DNA of 64,000 nt from Rheinheimera faecalis (GCF_021290965.1 NZ_JAJOYT010000003.1:1-64000), one strand, 5' to 3'. Shown: positions 1 through 9,827, numbered from the stretch's first letter. The notes: a model not told the origin generated them from the sequence alone. Numbers and translations: made by a program.

Positions 1-366
1 TTCACATAGCCCCAATACAGTATGAGTTGTGCCTTGCTGATCAGTGACACCGGTTAAATCCATTCCCCAATACCGAAAAGGCCGAACCTGATAAGCTGGT
101 TTGGTTTTTAGCTCTTTGCGTTTTAATAGCACGGCATGGCGATGCTGTTGCAGGGTATTGGCAACCCAGGTTTTACCCACGGAGACCCTTTGCGTTGCAA
201 AGTGGCGATTAAAAATGTCAGCCAGCGCTCTGCAGCCAGAATCCGGCATCAGGGCTTTTAAGCGGATTATTTCAACAATGGCCCAGTCTGGTTTTTTGTG
301 AGTATGCACTTTAGTGGAAAACGCAGGGTTCTTACGAGTTTTACGGCAAAACGCCTTGTGGGCCAT
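1..366 (-). CDS. IS transposase, N-terminal part (cut by window edge)
   Basis: Reading the minus strand from an ATG at 366 gives an uninterrupted frame that runs off the window start. The first residues are MAHKAFCRKTRKNPAF, followed by a helix-turn-helix-like stretch (PDSGCRALADIFN) and the beginning of an rve/DDE integrase core (PFRYWGMDLTGVTD, with the first catalytic Asp). This fits IS3/IS481-type transposases, in which the DDE domain makes strand breaks for insertion. Only about 122 residues are present, so family and intactness cannot be settled here. No terminal inverted repeat was identified on the inner side. Confidence 0.7.
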   Translation of the reverse strand, partial: MAHKAFCRKTRKNPAFSTKVHTHKKPDWAIVEIIRLKALMPDSGCRALADIFNRHFATQRVSVGKTWVANTLQQHRHAVLLKRKELKTKPAYQVRPFRYWGMDLTGVTDQQGTTHTVLGLCE

Positions 367-892
367 GTGAGCACAAAGTCACAAGCGGAATGCGAATATC
401 ATCAATGCAATCAACAGCATAAAAACGACTCAAAACTATTTAGTTGCAAACAAACTGTATCGCCCCCTTTGCTCTGCCCCAACTAAACCAGCTTCACCTC
501 AGCCTGGAGCCGGGAAGGGGATGAGGTGTATGGTTACCGGCTGGAGGGCAGCGGTTATCAGGATACGTTGAGCGCCGGTCAACTGCGCAGTACAGCATAT
601 TTTAATGGCTGCAGCCTCAGGTATGACAAGGATAAAGGGCTGCTGAGTAGTTAGACCAATGTCAGTTGAACAATAGTTAAAGAATTTTTTTTTGCTGAAA
701 ATAAAAATAACTGTGCACGATTTCAGTTTTCTGTGGAATGTATAAAAGAAGCTTTCTTCCAGTTTGGTCATTCTAAAGTGCAAGGGATAGCGATGGTTAG
801 TCGTCGTGTGACCTGAGTGCAAGGCTTAACGCCGGATACCGTATTTGTGAAGCAGAGCTGATGTTTATAAGTATCCATTCAAGGAAGTACTG
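367..892. other. Gene-poor stretch with a protein remnant
   Basis: No convincing gene. A plus-strand open stretch at roughly 490-654 reads as protein-like text (for example EGDEVYGYRLEGSGYQDTL) without a start codon, so it is probably a decayed remnant cut by the neighbouring insertion sequence. The last 100 bases should hold the promoter of the lipoprotein gene; GGAAG at about 882 is its likely ribosome site. Confidence 0.4.
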
Positions 893-3577
893 ATGAAAAA
901 TAATAGATTACATAAAATCTACATCGGATTGTTCGCCGGAGCTCTTTTAGCAGGCTGCTCCGACGATGATAAAGACGAAATTCCTGTTGTTTCGGTCGCT
1001 GCTACCGCTCAGGTGAAAGAGAGTCGAAGTCTTACTTTGACTGCAACTGGTCAGGATGATAAAGAAGAGTTAAGTTACAGTTGGGCTCAGGTTTCTGGGC
1101 CAACACTTGCTTTGACAGATGTATCAACCGCTTCTGTAGGAATAACAGCTCCTGCGGTTTCGGCGGATAGTACCGCAGTTCTTCGGGTCACAGTTACAGA
1201 CAGCGCTAACCAAACTGCAACTGCCGATGTGACAGTGACTGTAGCTAATAACCTTCTACCTGAACTGGCCGCTTCCTTTGCTACTGTTACTGAGAAGTCG
1301 GGTGCTGAACTAAGTGTCACAGCGCAAGATCAGGATGGTGAAATCAGTTCATATTCCTGGACTCAAACAGGTGGACCAACAGTAGAACTTGCTGGTATAG
1401 GTACCGGCACAGTTACATTTACTGCCCCCAGTGTTACCGAAAATACGGCGCTTACCTTCAGCGTTACGGTGACCGATGATGACAACGAGTCCACCACTCT
1501 GAGTCAGGATGTCACTATCACTCAGCAACTCAACAGCTATACACTTTCAGGTGTTATTGCTGAAGAGGCTTTTGCCAACTCTGCGGTGACTGCTGTTCTG
1601 GCAGGTCAAAGTTTTAGTGCGACAACAGATGAAACTGGTAGTTTTAATCTTTCGATTACGGCAGACGATGACGAAACTAATTTGTTTACCAGTGTAACCG
1701 CCAGCTCTGAAGCAATGGATGGGGTGGAATATTACACTTTTATTCACCAACTTGACGCTGATACAGCTGAACCTGCAGCTGCTTCTATGGTTGATCAGCT
1801 TATCAATTTAGTTTACGCCAATGCTGAGAATGCTGTACCAAACACTGTAAGCATTAACGCCATGTCGACGGCTTTGTATTCGTTAATTGTTCAAGCGAAC
1901 AATAATGAGGTTCCGACAGATCTTGACGCTTTTACTGTTGTTGAAAAGTCAGTGAGCCCGGATGAACTGATTGAGGCGGCTGCGGTGGTTAAACTAGTGA
2001 CGCAGGGGGGCGATTTTGCGTTGCCGGAAGGGATCTCCAATGTTCTTGAGCTGCTAACCAATACTGAAGCTTACAATAACTACGTAGCTACAGCAGAAGC
2101 GTCCGTCCCAGGTATTGTGACTGCAACAGTTAACGAAATTATTGCTGACCCTGAGTTAACGGCACCGGTAGATGCGGACTCGCTGGCGAGTGTTTATTTT
2201 GAGGTGTCTCCTGCAGCTGCTGGTTTCCTTTCCAGAGGGGGGGACAAATATGACTTTAAAGCTGACGGTTCTGGTTCCGAAAGCTACGGTCATGGTGTTA
2301 ATCGTTTTAACTGGAGTATTAATGACGGAAAAGTGCAGTTAACTTATTTGGAAAGTATGGGGACTGCATATTATCCTGACGTGGCGGTAGGCGTTGCTGG
2401 TTTAACTGAAGAGCAGGTTGCATATTTGCTGGATAACGGCATTAACTATGTTGAAGTAATTCAGGTTCCGACTATGGCTACGATGCAGCGTATTGTTAAA
2501 GGTGAATTAACCGACACTTACCGTGTGGTCACTCATGGTATCGAAACTATGACTCCCCTGACCATTTACAACGTTCTGATTAACCCGGAAGGGGTCAGTT
2601 ATTCATCTTCCTCTGATCAACTGCTGCGTAACGGCGACAAACTGCAAACTCAGAATCTGTCTGCTGCGGATATGGCGGGGCAATGGGCCTTTGATCGTTA
2701 CTACTATGCAGGTGATGATGGCCTTGGTTATGCTGATATGTTGTTTGATATTTTTGACATTAATACAGACGGTACCGGAACAGCGCTAGAGAAGAATGTT
2801 CCTTTTACCTGGGAAATTAATGCAAAGGGCGCTTTTGTTGCTGATCTAGACGATGGAACTTCACTGGAGGTTGTGAAGTTAGACCAGGTTGGTAATGACA
2901 TACAGGTATTTACCTCTGCATACGACATTGACGGCAATTTGATCGCTGTAGACTTAGATTATGCAGTGAAACTCGATGGTTCTGACTTTAGTGATTTTGA
3001 GCAGATCAACACCGAAGATATGTATTGGCAGGGCACTATCAACCTGTGGGCAAAAGATGCCTGGCACGACGGTACGCTGTTATGGGATAACGGGCTAGTC
3101 TATTTTGGTTTCCAGTTCCGGGAAGATGGCCAGGGTTATACTATGGCGCTGTCAAGCTCAAACCCTCCTGAATTTACACCAGAATTTAATACAGGGTTCA
3201 GTTGGACCAAAGACAGCATGTCAGGAGCAAAACAGCATCTGGAAATACACAGAAGGATGTGCGCTGATGATCCACAACAAAGTTGCAGCCGTCGTGACTG
3301 GAAACTACTGAAAGTTGAAGACGGTATTCTGGGGAAAAGAATTTACGTCCTGGAGTCTCAGGTATACAGACAAAACAGCACAAGCCCGGAGTACATAGTT
3401 TATGGACTGGGGCCTCGTTTGAATTTTTATGAGGAGATGTCGTTTGATTACTGGAATCAGACTGCACAACCCACTGACTCTGCAGTTACAGACAGGCTTA
3501 ACTTACCTGCTGGTTCTTTAACACCAAATAAGCGTTTACTGTTAGAACCAAACAAAGTCGTTAAGTCTCAGCATTAA
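893..3577 (+). CDS. Large PKD/Ig-repeat lipoprotein
   Basis: The 894-residue product starts with a lipoprotein signal (MKNNRLHKIYIGLFAGALLAGC, lipobox LLAGC, mature Cys 22) followed by an acidic linker SDDDKDE. Residues about 33-120 and 121-210 are two PKD/REJ-like beta-sandwich repeats, recognisable by SYSWAQVSGP and SYSWTQTGGP and by alternating Thr/Val strands. A carboxypeptidase-regulatory-like segment (LSGVIAEEAFANSAVTAVLAG) follows. The C-terminal 500 residues are unrecognised and contain repeated lipocalin-like or beta-rich blocks (FNWSINDGKVQL, FTWEINAKGAF, FSWTKDSMSG). It is expected to be anchored in the outer membrane, possibly surface-exposed. Function unknown; no operon partner is evident. 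Confidence 0.75.
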   Translation: MKNNRLHKIYIGLFAGALLAGCSDDDKDEIPVVSVAATAQVKESRSLTLTATGQDDKEELSYSWAQVSGPTLALTDVSTASVGITAPAVSADSTAVLRVTVTDSANQTATADVTVTVANNLLPELAASFATVTEKSGAELSVTAQDQDGEISSYSWTQTGGPTVELAGIGTGTVTFTAPSVTENTALTFSVTVTDDDNESTTLSQDVTITQQLNSYTLSGVIAEEAFANSAVTAVLAGQSFSATTDETGSFNLSITADDDETNLFTSVTASSEAMDGVEYYTFIHQLDADTAEPAAASMVDQLINLVYANAENAVPNTVSINAMSTALYSLIVQANNNEVPTDLDAFTVVEKSVSPDELIEAAAVVKLVTQGGDFALPEGISNVLELLTNTEAYNNYVATAEASVPGIVTATVNEIIADPELTAPVDADSLASVYFEVSPAAAGFLSRGGDKYDFKADGSGSESYGHGVNRFNWSINDGKVQLTYLESMGTAYYPDVAVGVAGLTEEQVAYLLDNGINYVEVIQVPTMATMQRIVKGELTDTYRVVTHGIETMTPLTIYNVLINPEGVSYSSSSDQLLRNGDKLQTQNLSAADMAGQWAFDRYYYAGDDGLGYADMLFDIFDINTDGTGTALEKNVPFTWEINAKGAFVADLDDGTSLEVVKLDQVGNDIQVFTSAYDIDGNLIAVDLDYAVKLDGSDFSDFEQINTEDMYWQGTINLWAKDAWHDGTLLWDNGLVYFGFQFREDGQGYTMALSSSNPPEFTPEFNTGFSWTKDSMSGAKQHLEIHRRMCADDPQQSCSRRDWKLLKVEDGILGKRIYVLESQVYRQNSTSPEYIVYGLGPRLNFYEEMSFDYWNQTAQPTDSAVTDRLNLPAGSLTPNKRLLLEPNKVVKSQH

Positions 3578-3631
3578 CGGAAAAAGTGTGGGCAGGTACT
3601 GTTGCAAAATGGTACTTGCCTTTGTTGCTAA

Positions 3632-4183
3632 ATAATTGTTTTAAATCATGCATTACTGTTCCATGGCTATTATTTATCTCAAACTCAGGCTGACGGCAAT
3701 TCTTACACTGCGGACTTTACCTTTGATGAAGTATCTGAACTGAATAAAAACAACTCCCGGACCGGATCGGGGCAACTGAACATTCAGCCTACTTTCGGAA
3801 AACACAACACCTCGTGGGATGCAGTTGTAGAGGCAAGGCTCGTAAGCCTTCAGACGCCAGCTGGAGACTTTGATGTTGTGGCAAGCCTGGTTCATGCCGA
3901 GACCAATACCACCATTGATGGTTATCAGGTCAACGCAAATTACAACACAACCCTTTATTTCGCAGCAGGTGTTGGATTAGTGGCTATTGAAGAAGAGGGC
4001 ATTCTTTATCGACTTACCGATTATCATATAGCTGAAAAGCCTGTCACTACGCCGCCGCCTGCGGTTGACACTAATACTCCAGACGAATCTTCATCTGATT
4101 CCGGCGGCGGTTCCGGCAGCCTTTCGTGGTTATTGCTGCTCTGTGCCACTGTTTTTATACGTAGAAAAGTGCAGGCGGTGTGA
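3632..4183 (+). pseudogene. C-terminal fragment of a GlyGly-CTERM sorted protein
   Basis: An open frame starting just after a stop near 3629 runs to the stop at 4183 but has no ATG at its beginning; the only usable late start is GTG 3878. The product is secretory in character (HGYYLSQTQADGNSYTADF near the start) and ends with the tripartite GlyGly-CTERM signal: SSDSGGGSGS, a hydrophobic helix LSWLLLLCATVFI, then RRK. That signal is known to be cut by rhombosortase and leads to surface anchoring. The missing N-terminus and lack of a start suggest a truncated relic created by rearrangement next to the lipoprotein gene. Confidence 0.6.
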
Positions 4184-4400
4184 TAACAGCATAATAACTC
4201 GTGACAAACAAAGCAGATCAAGAGGTCTGCTTTGTTATGTACAACGATCTCGCTGTTCTTGATTCATGTAATAAGTTGCGCCGATACCTGAGCGATATTT
4301 CTCAAATATGGTTATCAGGGGAACTCTTGCTTATCCATAACCATGCTGGGAATTTTATCGTGGACATGAACTAAACTTATATTTTATTTTTGATTAACGT

Positions 4401-4429
4401 CAATGAAACATGGTTTGCATGTTTCATTG
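4401..4429. repeat. Perfect 12-bp inverted repeat
   Basis: CAATGAAACATG, a 5-base loop GTTTG, then CATGTTTCATTG. The arms match perfectly. No T-run follows, so a rho-independent terminator is less likely than a protein-binding site or an RNA hairpin in front of the flagellar-type operon. Confidence 0.6.
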
Positions 4430-4458
4430 ACAGGGTCGATAGAGTAGTAAAAAAACAT

Positions 4459-4489
4459 TTGATTTTGTTCCTTTTCCTATGCTTATAAT
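4459..4489 (+). promoter_or_regulatory. Candidate promoter of the flagellar-type operon
   Basis: A perfect TATAAT lies at 4484-4489, with TTGATT at 4459-4464 as a poor-spacing (19 bp) minus-35 candidate. I saw no convincing sigma-54 (GG-N10-GC) or sigma-28 (TAAA/GCCGATAA) motif nearby. Confidence 0.35.
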
Positions 4490-4561
4490 CAAGTCGGTTA
4501 GCTATCGTTGTTGTTCGCCACATTAGGGATGAACTCGGCAGGACTGGTTGTAGGGATACTG

Positions 4562-5689
4562 ATGACAGATTTTGATTCACTTCTTCCTCTGTGGAGTAAA
4601 AACCAAAGTAATACATTGCTACTGGCTGATCTGCTTAGTTGCAGTCTTCGGGAGGGGAAACCAGAGCAGGCAAATGCTCTGATCGATCAGTTGGGGAATC
4701 CTGCGTCTATTGAAGCAAAATTTGCTGTTGTAGTTGTTGAATACCTTCTCAATAGTGGTCAATTTCAGGCTGTTACATCTTACCTACCAGTGCTAGAGCA
4801 CTCTGTTGAGCATAGAAGTGCTTTTGTTTACTATTCCTTAGTTCAATTGTTTTTGCTAAACAAATTAGATGACATTTCTGATTTCCACTCGACTTATCAA
4901 AGTGAAATACAATCCTCGCCTTCTAGTAAGTTGCTTGTGGCAAGAGCTCTCTATATGCAGCTTAAAGTGGAACAAGCGCTTTCTTTATTGCAGGATGATA
5001 TGGAGCATCCTGAAATCAATGAGCTCAAGTCTTTACTTTATTTTGAAGTAGGGCAGTTTGATCAGGTGCGTGTATGCGCAGAAGCTGCTCTTCGTGAATT
5101 ACCAGACTCATATCTCGCCCGTATTGCTCTCGCCTCTTTATTTATTGAACAACGTCATTATCGTCAGGCCGGGGAATTGGTTGATTACTGTATTCATAGA
5201 TTTCCAAATCAGGGGCGAGCCTGGGCGTTAAAAGGTCAATTGGCGTTTGAAAAACTTGATTTTGTCTCTTCCAGAGATGCACTCAGAATTGCGACCAGTC
5301 TGATGCCTACTCATCTGGGTAGCTGGCATATGCTAGCCTGGACAGAGTATTTGCAGGGAGATAAACAAGCAGCATTTGCTGCATTTCGTGCGGCCTTTGC
5401 TACGGACCCAACGTTTGCAGACTCGCAGGCGGGCATGGCTATTGTTGCTTTAGATAATAATGATATTGATAGCGCTGAAGTTTTTGTTGATAAGGCAATA
5501 AGACTGGATAAACGAGGCTTTACAGGACGTTATGCCCATGCCTTGTTACTGAATGCAAAAGGTGAGACTGCGCAGGCTGAGCAGTTGATTCAGCTTATGT
5601 TGAAAGCTTCTGCTGCGGATGGTGTATCTTTCCAGCGACTTATCTTAGAAAAGCTTGAAAAGTTACAGGACAGCAAGACTCATGGATAG
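4562..5689 (+). CDS. TPR-repeat protein heading the flagellar-type operon
   Basis: The product is about 375 residues from ATG 4562, preceded by AGGGA at good spacing; an upstream TTG at 4508 and ATG at 4529 are in frame but have poor ribosome sites. The sequence is helical throughout with tetratricopeptide character (RIALASLFIEQRHYRQAGEL, AWALKGQLAFEKLDFVSSRDAL, GSWHMLAWTEYLQGDKQAAF). TPR proteins next to type III export genes are often chaperones or pilotins, but no specific family is recognised. Its stop overlaps the start of fliQ, so it is translationally coupled to the export gate genes and probably serves that apparatus. Confidence 0.7.
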   Translation: MTDFDSLLPLWSKNQSNTLLLADLLSCSLREGKPEQANALIDQLGNPASIEAKFAVVVVEYLLNSGQFQAVTSYLPVLEHSVEHRSAFVYYSLVQLFLLNKLDDISDFHSTYQSEIQSSPSSKLLVARALYMQLKVEQALSLLQDDMEHPEINELKSLLYFEVGQFDQVRVCAEAALRELPDSYLARIALASLFIEQRHYRQAGELVDYCIHRFPNQGRAWALKGQLAFEKLDFVSSRDALRIATSLMPTHLGSWHMLAWTEYLQGDKQAAFAAFRAAFATDPTFADSQAGMAIVALDNNDIDSAEVFVDKAIRLDKRGFTGRYAHALLLNAKGETAQAEQLIQLMLKASAADGVSFQRLILEKLEKLQDSKTHG

Positions 5690-5945
5690 TGGATTTGCAC
5701 TAAACGCTATGTCTGAAATGTTTGAGCTGTCGTTGAAAATTGCCTTGCCTCTTTTGCTATCGACTTTGGCCGTTGGAATACTGGTGAGTGTGATACAGGT
5801 TGTTACTCAAATTCAGGAAATGACCCTAACTTTTGTACCAAAAATATTTGTGGCGCTGTTTGTCTTAGCAATGTTGGGGCATTGGATGCTGGGGTCTTTA
5901 ATGGAATACAGCAAGTCTATATTTGCTGGTATTGCGAGTATGTAA
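5682..5945 (+). CDS. fliQ: Flagellar export gate protein FliQ
   Basis: The 87-residue product has the two-helix hairpin of FliQ, with the family core QVVTQIQEMTLTFVPKI between helices. FliQ forms part of the FliPQR export gate in the inner membrane. The start chosen is ATG 5682, inside the end of the TPR gene; a longer frame begins upstream but has no FliQ similarity. The length matches the usual 89 residues. It overlaps fliR by one base (TAATG), as expected for a coupled gate operon. Confidence 0.93.
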   Translation: MDSGFALNAMSEMFELSLKIALPLLLSTLAVGILVSVIQVVTQIQEMTLTFVPKIFVALFVLAMLGHWMLGSLMEYSKSIFAGIASM

Positions 5946-6691
5946 TGGCCCAGGCACAAGTAGTAAGCATACATGAGTTTTTCTTGATTCTGGCACGATT
6001 ATCACCTGCCATGATCAGTACTATGGGACCTTTCCGTTATCTGCCCACTTTCGTTCGTGTTGTGCTGCTATTGGTATTCACTGCAATTTTTGTGGCTTAT
6101 AACCAAACCCCAGTTGCTGTTGAATCAGGTTTATTAAAGATGTACGTAGCCGAGTTAATTTTTGGCTTTGGCGTCTTATGGGTTTTTGTCGCTGCTTACG
6201 GCACCGTTTTGTTTTTTGGACGACTGATTGATTTGCAAATAGGTTTTGGTGCTGCGGGTGTGATCGACCCCGGTAATCAAACACAGGAAGCATTAATTGG
6301 CACAGCTTATCTGGCCTTAATTTCGACTCTGTTTTTTATTCTTGGGTTTCACCGAGAGCTATTTATGTTTTGGTGGCATTCTTTTGCGTTGATCCCTCTT
6401 GGCAGCGCAGATAACTGGTTTTGGCTGAACAAAGTAGTTCCTTTTCTGACCAGCTGTTTTGTGCTTGCTTTGCTTTTGTTTGCTCCCGTGATCCTTATTA
6501 TCTGGTGTGTTGATGTAGCTACTGGTGCAGTCTCTAAAGCTATGCCACAAATGAACATCTATTTTGTAATGTTACCCTTTAAGATCGCTATTGGTTTGAT
6601 TGTTTTGGCGGCGATGATAAAAAGTTCAGGCGAGAGCATCAGACGTATTTTTGAACTTATGTTTCAGCAGTTACATGGAATGGTGTCCTGA
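5945..6691 (+). CDS. fliR: Flagellar export gate protein FliR
   Basis: A 248-residue polytopic membrane protein from ATG 5945 (MAQAQVVSIHEFFLIL), with about six hydrophobic helices. The segment LARLSPAMISTMGPF and the later IDLQIGFGAAGVIDP match the FliR/SctT family, in which the latter corresponds to the conserved region following helix 3. FliR completes the export gate with FliP and FliQ. It is linked to neighbours by one-base overlaps: TAATG with fliQ and TGATG with flhB. Confidence 0.93.
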   Translation: MAQAQVVSIHEFFLILARLSPAMISTMGPFRYLPTFVRVVLLLVFTAIFVAYNQTPVAVESGLLKMYVAELIFGFGVLWVFVAAYGTVLFFGRLIDLQIGFGAAGVIDPGNQTQEALIGTAYLALISTLFFILGFHRELFMFWWHSFALIPLGSADNWFWLNKVVPFLTSCFVLALLLFAPVILIIWCVDVATGAVSKAMPQMNIYFVMLPFKIAIGLIVLAAMIKSSGESIRRIFELMFQQLHGMVS

Positions 6692-7770
6692 TGGCTGATC
6701 ATAAGTCAGAGAAACCAACCTCACATAAACTACGTGAGGCCAGAAAACAAGGGCAGGTAGCTAAATCACAGGACCTTAGTTTTTTCTTCAGTTTACTTGT
6801 TATTGTTGCTGTGTTTTTTATTTTCAGTGAAAAAATGGCAAGTGATATATCTGTTATTTCCCGTAATTTAATACTCTTGTCAGGCCAGATTGTTTTTTCT
6901 CCTCAGGTATTGATTTCGCTATTTATTGATTTGAGCATGAAATTGATATTTATAGTATTGCCCATTATTTTGGTTATTGCATTCTTCAATATATTTTTTA
7001 GTGTGTTGCAAACTGGTTTTGTATTGTCCGGACATCCACTTACACCAGACTTTAATAGGTTGAATCCAGCTCAGGGAATAAAAAAAATATTCTCTAAGAA
7101 AACTTTATTCGAGTTTTTTAAAAGCATAGTGAAGTTAGCCATATTTGGTCTGGTCTGGTACTTAACACTGCCTTCATTATTGGAAAACGCGGTTGGTTTA
7201 TTTAGTTCAAGCCCGCAAGCGGTGCCGGGGTATTTTTTATATACCGTTGGAAAGCTTTTACTGTGGTTTGCTGTTTCAATGATTCCCGTTGTTTTAGTCG
7301 ATTATGCTTTTACACAATGGGATTTCATGAAAAAAATGATGATGAGTAAGCAGGATGTTAAAGATGAACATAAAAAAAGGGAAGGCTCACCGGATATAAA
7401 AAGCAAACAAAAGAAAATCCAAAAGGAATTACTGCAAAAAACAGCCGCACTGAGCAATGTAAAAAGAGCAGATGTCATAGTAACCAATCCGACTCATATT
7501 TCTATTGCTATTGAATATGACCATAAAACTATGATTTCACCCAAGGTGGTTGCTATGGGAAAAGGTGGTCTGGCTTTTAAGATCCGGACCTTAGCCAGAA
7601 AACACAATGTTCCAGTTATTCGTGATAAAGCTCTGGCTCAAAAGATGTATCGGGAATGTCAGTTAAATGGTCATGTTTCGCCTGCTTTTTATGCTCAACT
7701 AGGACCCATTTATCAGTGGCTCTATCAGCGTAAACGTGGAGGTTTCAGAGGAAGCTATGCTGCGCGTTAA
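6691..7770 (+). CDS. flhB: Flagellar export switch protein FlhB
   Basis: This 359-residue protein has the FlhB layout: N-terminal basic motif EKPTSHKLREARKQGQVAKS, four transmembrane helices to about residue 215, and a cytoplasmic domain with the autocleavage site NPTH at residues 266-269. Cleavage between Asn and Pro switches export from rod/hook to late substrates in flagella. The motif is intact, so switching should be possible although no late filament genes are seen in the window. It overlaps both fliR and flhA. Confidence 0.95.
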   Translation: MADHKSEKPTSHKLREARKQGQVAKSQDLSFFFSLLVIVAVFFIFSEKMASDISVISRNLILLSGQIVFSPQVLISLFIDLSMKLIFIVLPIILVIAFFNIFFSVLQTGFVLSGHPLTPDFNRLNPAQGIKKIFSKKTLFEFFKSIVKLAIFGLVWYLTLPSLLENAVGLFSSSPQAVPGYFLYTVGKLLLWFAVSMIPVVLVDYAFTQWDFMKKMMMSKQDVKDEHKKREGSPDIKSKQKKIQKELLQKTAALSNVKRADVIVTNPTHISIAIEYDHKTMISPKVVAMGKGGLAFKIRTLARKHNVPVIRDKALAQKMYRECQLNGHVSPAFYAQLGPIYQWLYQRKRGGFRGSYAAR

Positions 7771-9826
7771 TTTGATGAAAGGAAAAAACGAGCTGTTTTT
7801 GGTGACGGCACTGATGGCAATTATGTTGATGCTGTTTGTGCCTATACCTGCTGCTGTATTGGATATTCTTCTTATCCTGAATGTCAGTCTTGCACTGCTG
7901 ATTTTATTGCTGACCTTTTATAGTGAAAGGCCGCTGAGTTTTTCTACTTTTCCTTCCTTACTGTTAATCGCAACTTTATTCAGGTTAGGTCTGAACATTT
8001 CTGCAACCCGTTTGATCCTCAATGACGGAGATGCAGGTGTTGTTATTTCTTCTATCGGCTCCTATGTGGTTGGTGGCAATTACGTTGTTGGTCTGGTGGT
8101 GTTTTTTATTCTGGTTGTTATTCAATATGTAGTGGTTACCAATGGCGCGCAAAGGGTAGCGGAAGTTGCTGCCCGTTTTACGCTGGATTCTATGCCTGGT
8201 AAGCAAATGAGCGTCGACTCCGACCTGAACATGGGACTTATTGACGAAACTCAGGCCAAAACAAGGCGCAAAGATATTGAGCGGGAAGCGAATTTTTATG
8301 GCGCGATGGATGGTGCTACTAAGTTTGTTAAAGGCGATGCCATAGCGGGCATTATCATTATCCTGATCAATATTATTGGCGGACTCTCTATTGGGGTTGC
8401 TCAAAAAGGACTTGATTGGGGTGTTGCCATGGAACATTACACCTTATTGACCATTGGTGACGGTATTGTCACTCAAGTCCCTTCTTTGATCATTGCTGTG
8501 GCTACAGGGATCCTGATCACCAGAGCCGCTTCAGATGCGAAGTTGGGCGAGGAGATCTCGAAGCAAGCCATGTCTTCCCCACAAACTCTGGTGATTGTAG
8601 GTTTAATGTTAGGCTGCTTAGTTTTTGTACCATCTTTCCCTTCATTTCCTATTGCTCTGATGTCTTTAGCATTTTTGGCGCTGTCATGGATGAGCCTGAA
8701 ACAAAAAACAGCGACAGAAGCAGATACTGTGCCTAAGGATCAAGCGCTTGATGTTCAACCAGAAAAAGATGCGTATGGATTAACTCATACAGCGCCTATT
8801 GAGATTTTAGTTTCAACTGAAATAGAACATTTCCTAAAGCGTAACGGCAACGTCTTTATGGAGAGACTGAGTGGTTTTAAAGCGAACCATTTTAAAAAGA
8901 CCGGATACCTGATTGCAGATATACGCGTTACGGTTGAGCCTCTGTTTAAAGCCTATGACTATAAAATACGAATTTACGGTGCCAATGTTGCTTCGGGTGT
9001 TCTGTATGTCGACCGATATCTAATCATCGACCCCGCCGGCAAATTTACTGCAGTAAAAGGGATTGAATCTAAAGAACCCACCTATCGATTGCCTGCTTGT
9101 TGGGTAGAGGAGTCTCAGTTAAACGCAGCCCGACAAGCAAACTACACAGTGGTTGATGCTGAAACGACGTTATTGACTCATGTTACCGAAGTGGTCAAAG
9201 GCTTTACCCACGAGTTATTGACACGAGCTGAAACGGAATCAATGCTTGCGGTTTTAGCAAAACGCAGTGCCAGCCTGGTGGATGAATTGGTGCCGGGTGT
9301 ATTGTCTTATAGTGATGTTCAGAAGGTATTGAAACATCTTTTAAAAGAGCGGGTTCCAATTCATAACCTCGAGTTAATTCTGGAGGTTTTGGTAGAGCAA
9401 GGACGTCATAGCAAAGATATTCTGACTTTGACACAACATGTCCGGGTACGTCTGAAGTCGCAGATTTGTGCTGGTCTTGTTGATAATGAAGGTAATCTCA
9501 ACGTAATTACTTTGTCTCCTAAAGTAGAACGACAGATTGTTGCTGGTTTAACAAAGGAAAATGACAAAGCCTCTTTAGCCCTTGAGCCCGGACTGCTGGA
9601 CAACTTAATTGGGCAACTGACCAGACAAACAGAGCAGTTGCTGATCAAAAAAATGCCACCTGTGTTGATCACTCACTCATCGGTTCGCTTTGCGATGAAT
9701 CAACTGATGGAACGTGTCATCCCCCAACTGAGTATTTTGTCAGTTGACGAAATACCTTCCTACACCAATGTGAAAGCATTTGCGACTGTATCTGAGTCTC
9801 CAACCTTAGTTGCGAAGGGGGCTTAA
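7757..9826 (+). CDS. flhA: Flagellar export protein FlhA
   Basis: About 689 residues from ATG 7757, chosen because AGAGGAA lies just upstream; the frame is open a little further. The N-terminal 300 residues hold about eight membrane helices and the highly conserved family block around RVAEVAARFTLDSMPGKQM. The C-terminal cytoplasmic half forms the nonameric ring that receives substrates and chaperones. Length is typical (690-700). It overlaps flhB by 14 bases and is followed directly by flgF, so export-gate and rod genes lie in one transcript. Confidence 0.95.
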   Translation: MLRVNLMKGKNELFLVTALMAIMLMLFVPIPAAVLDILLILNVSLALLILLLTFYSERPLSFSTFPSLLLIATLFRLGLNISATRLILNDGDAGVVISSIGSYVVGGNYVVGLVVFFILVVIQYVVVTNGAQRVAEVAARFTLDSMPGKQMSVDSDLNMGLIDETQAKTRRKDIEREANFYGAMDGATKFVKGDAIAGIIIILINIIGGLSIGVAQKGLDWGVAMEHYTLLTIGDGIVTQVPSLIIAVATGILITRAASDAKLGEEISKQAMSSPQTLVIVGLMLGCLVFVPSFPSFPIALMSLAFLALSWMSLKQKTATEADTVPKDQALDVQPEKDAYGLTHTAPIEILVSTEIEHFLKRNGNVFMERLSGFKANHFKKTGYLIADIRVTVEPLFKAYDYKIRIYGANVASGVLYVDRYLIIDPAGKFTAVKGIESKEPTYRLPACWVEESQLNAARQANYTVVDAETTLLTHVTEVVKGFTHELLTRAETESMLAVLAKRSASLVDELVPGVLSYSDVQKVLKHLLKERVPIHNLELILEVLVEQGRHSKDILTLTQHVRVRLKSQICAGLVDNEGNLNVITLSPKVERQIVAGLTKENDKASLALEPGLLDNLIGQLTRQTEQLLIKKMPPVLITHSSVRFAMNQLMERVIPQLSILSVDEIPSYTNVKAFATVSESPTLVAKGA

Positions 9827-9827
9827 C

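Larger units (their letters stand above)
4184..4507. other. Intergenic region ahead of the flagellar-type cluster
   Basis: No gene is supported here. The stretch contains a perfect 12-bp inverted repeat (4401-4429) and a candidate promoter just before the first gene of the cluster, described separately. Confidence 0.5.

Noticed and set aside
499-822. 107-residue minus-strand open frame near the window start
   Set aside because: Sequence is low-complexity and shows no recognisable domain, ribosome site or neighbour link.
7985-8437. 150-residue minus-strand open frame within flhA
   Set aside because: It is the antisense shadow of strongly conserved FlhA coding sequence with no promoter or ribosome site.
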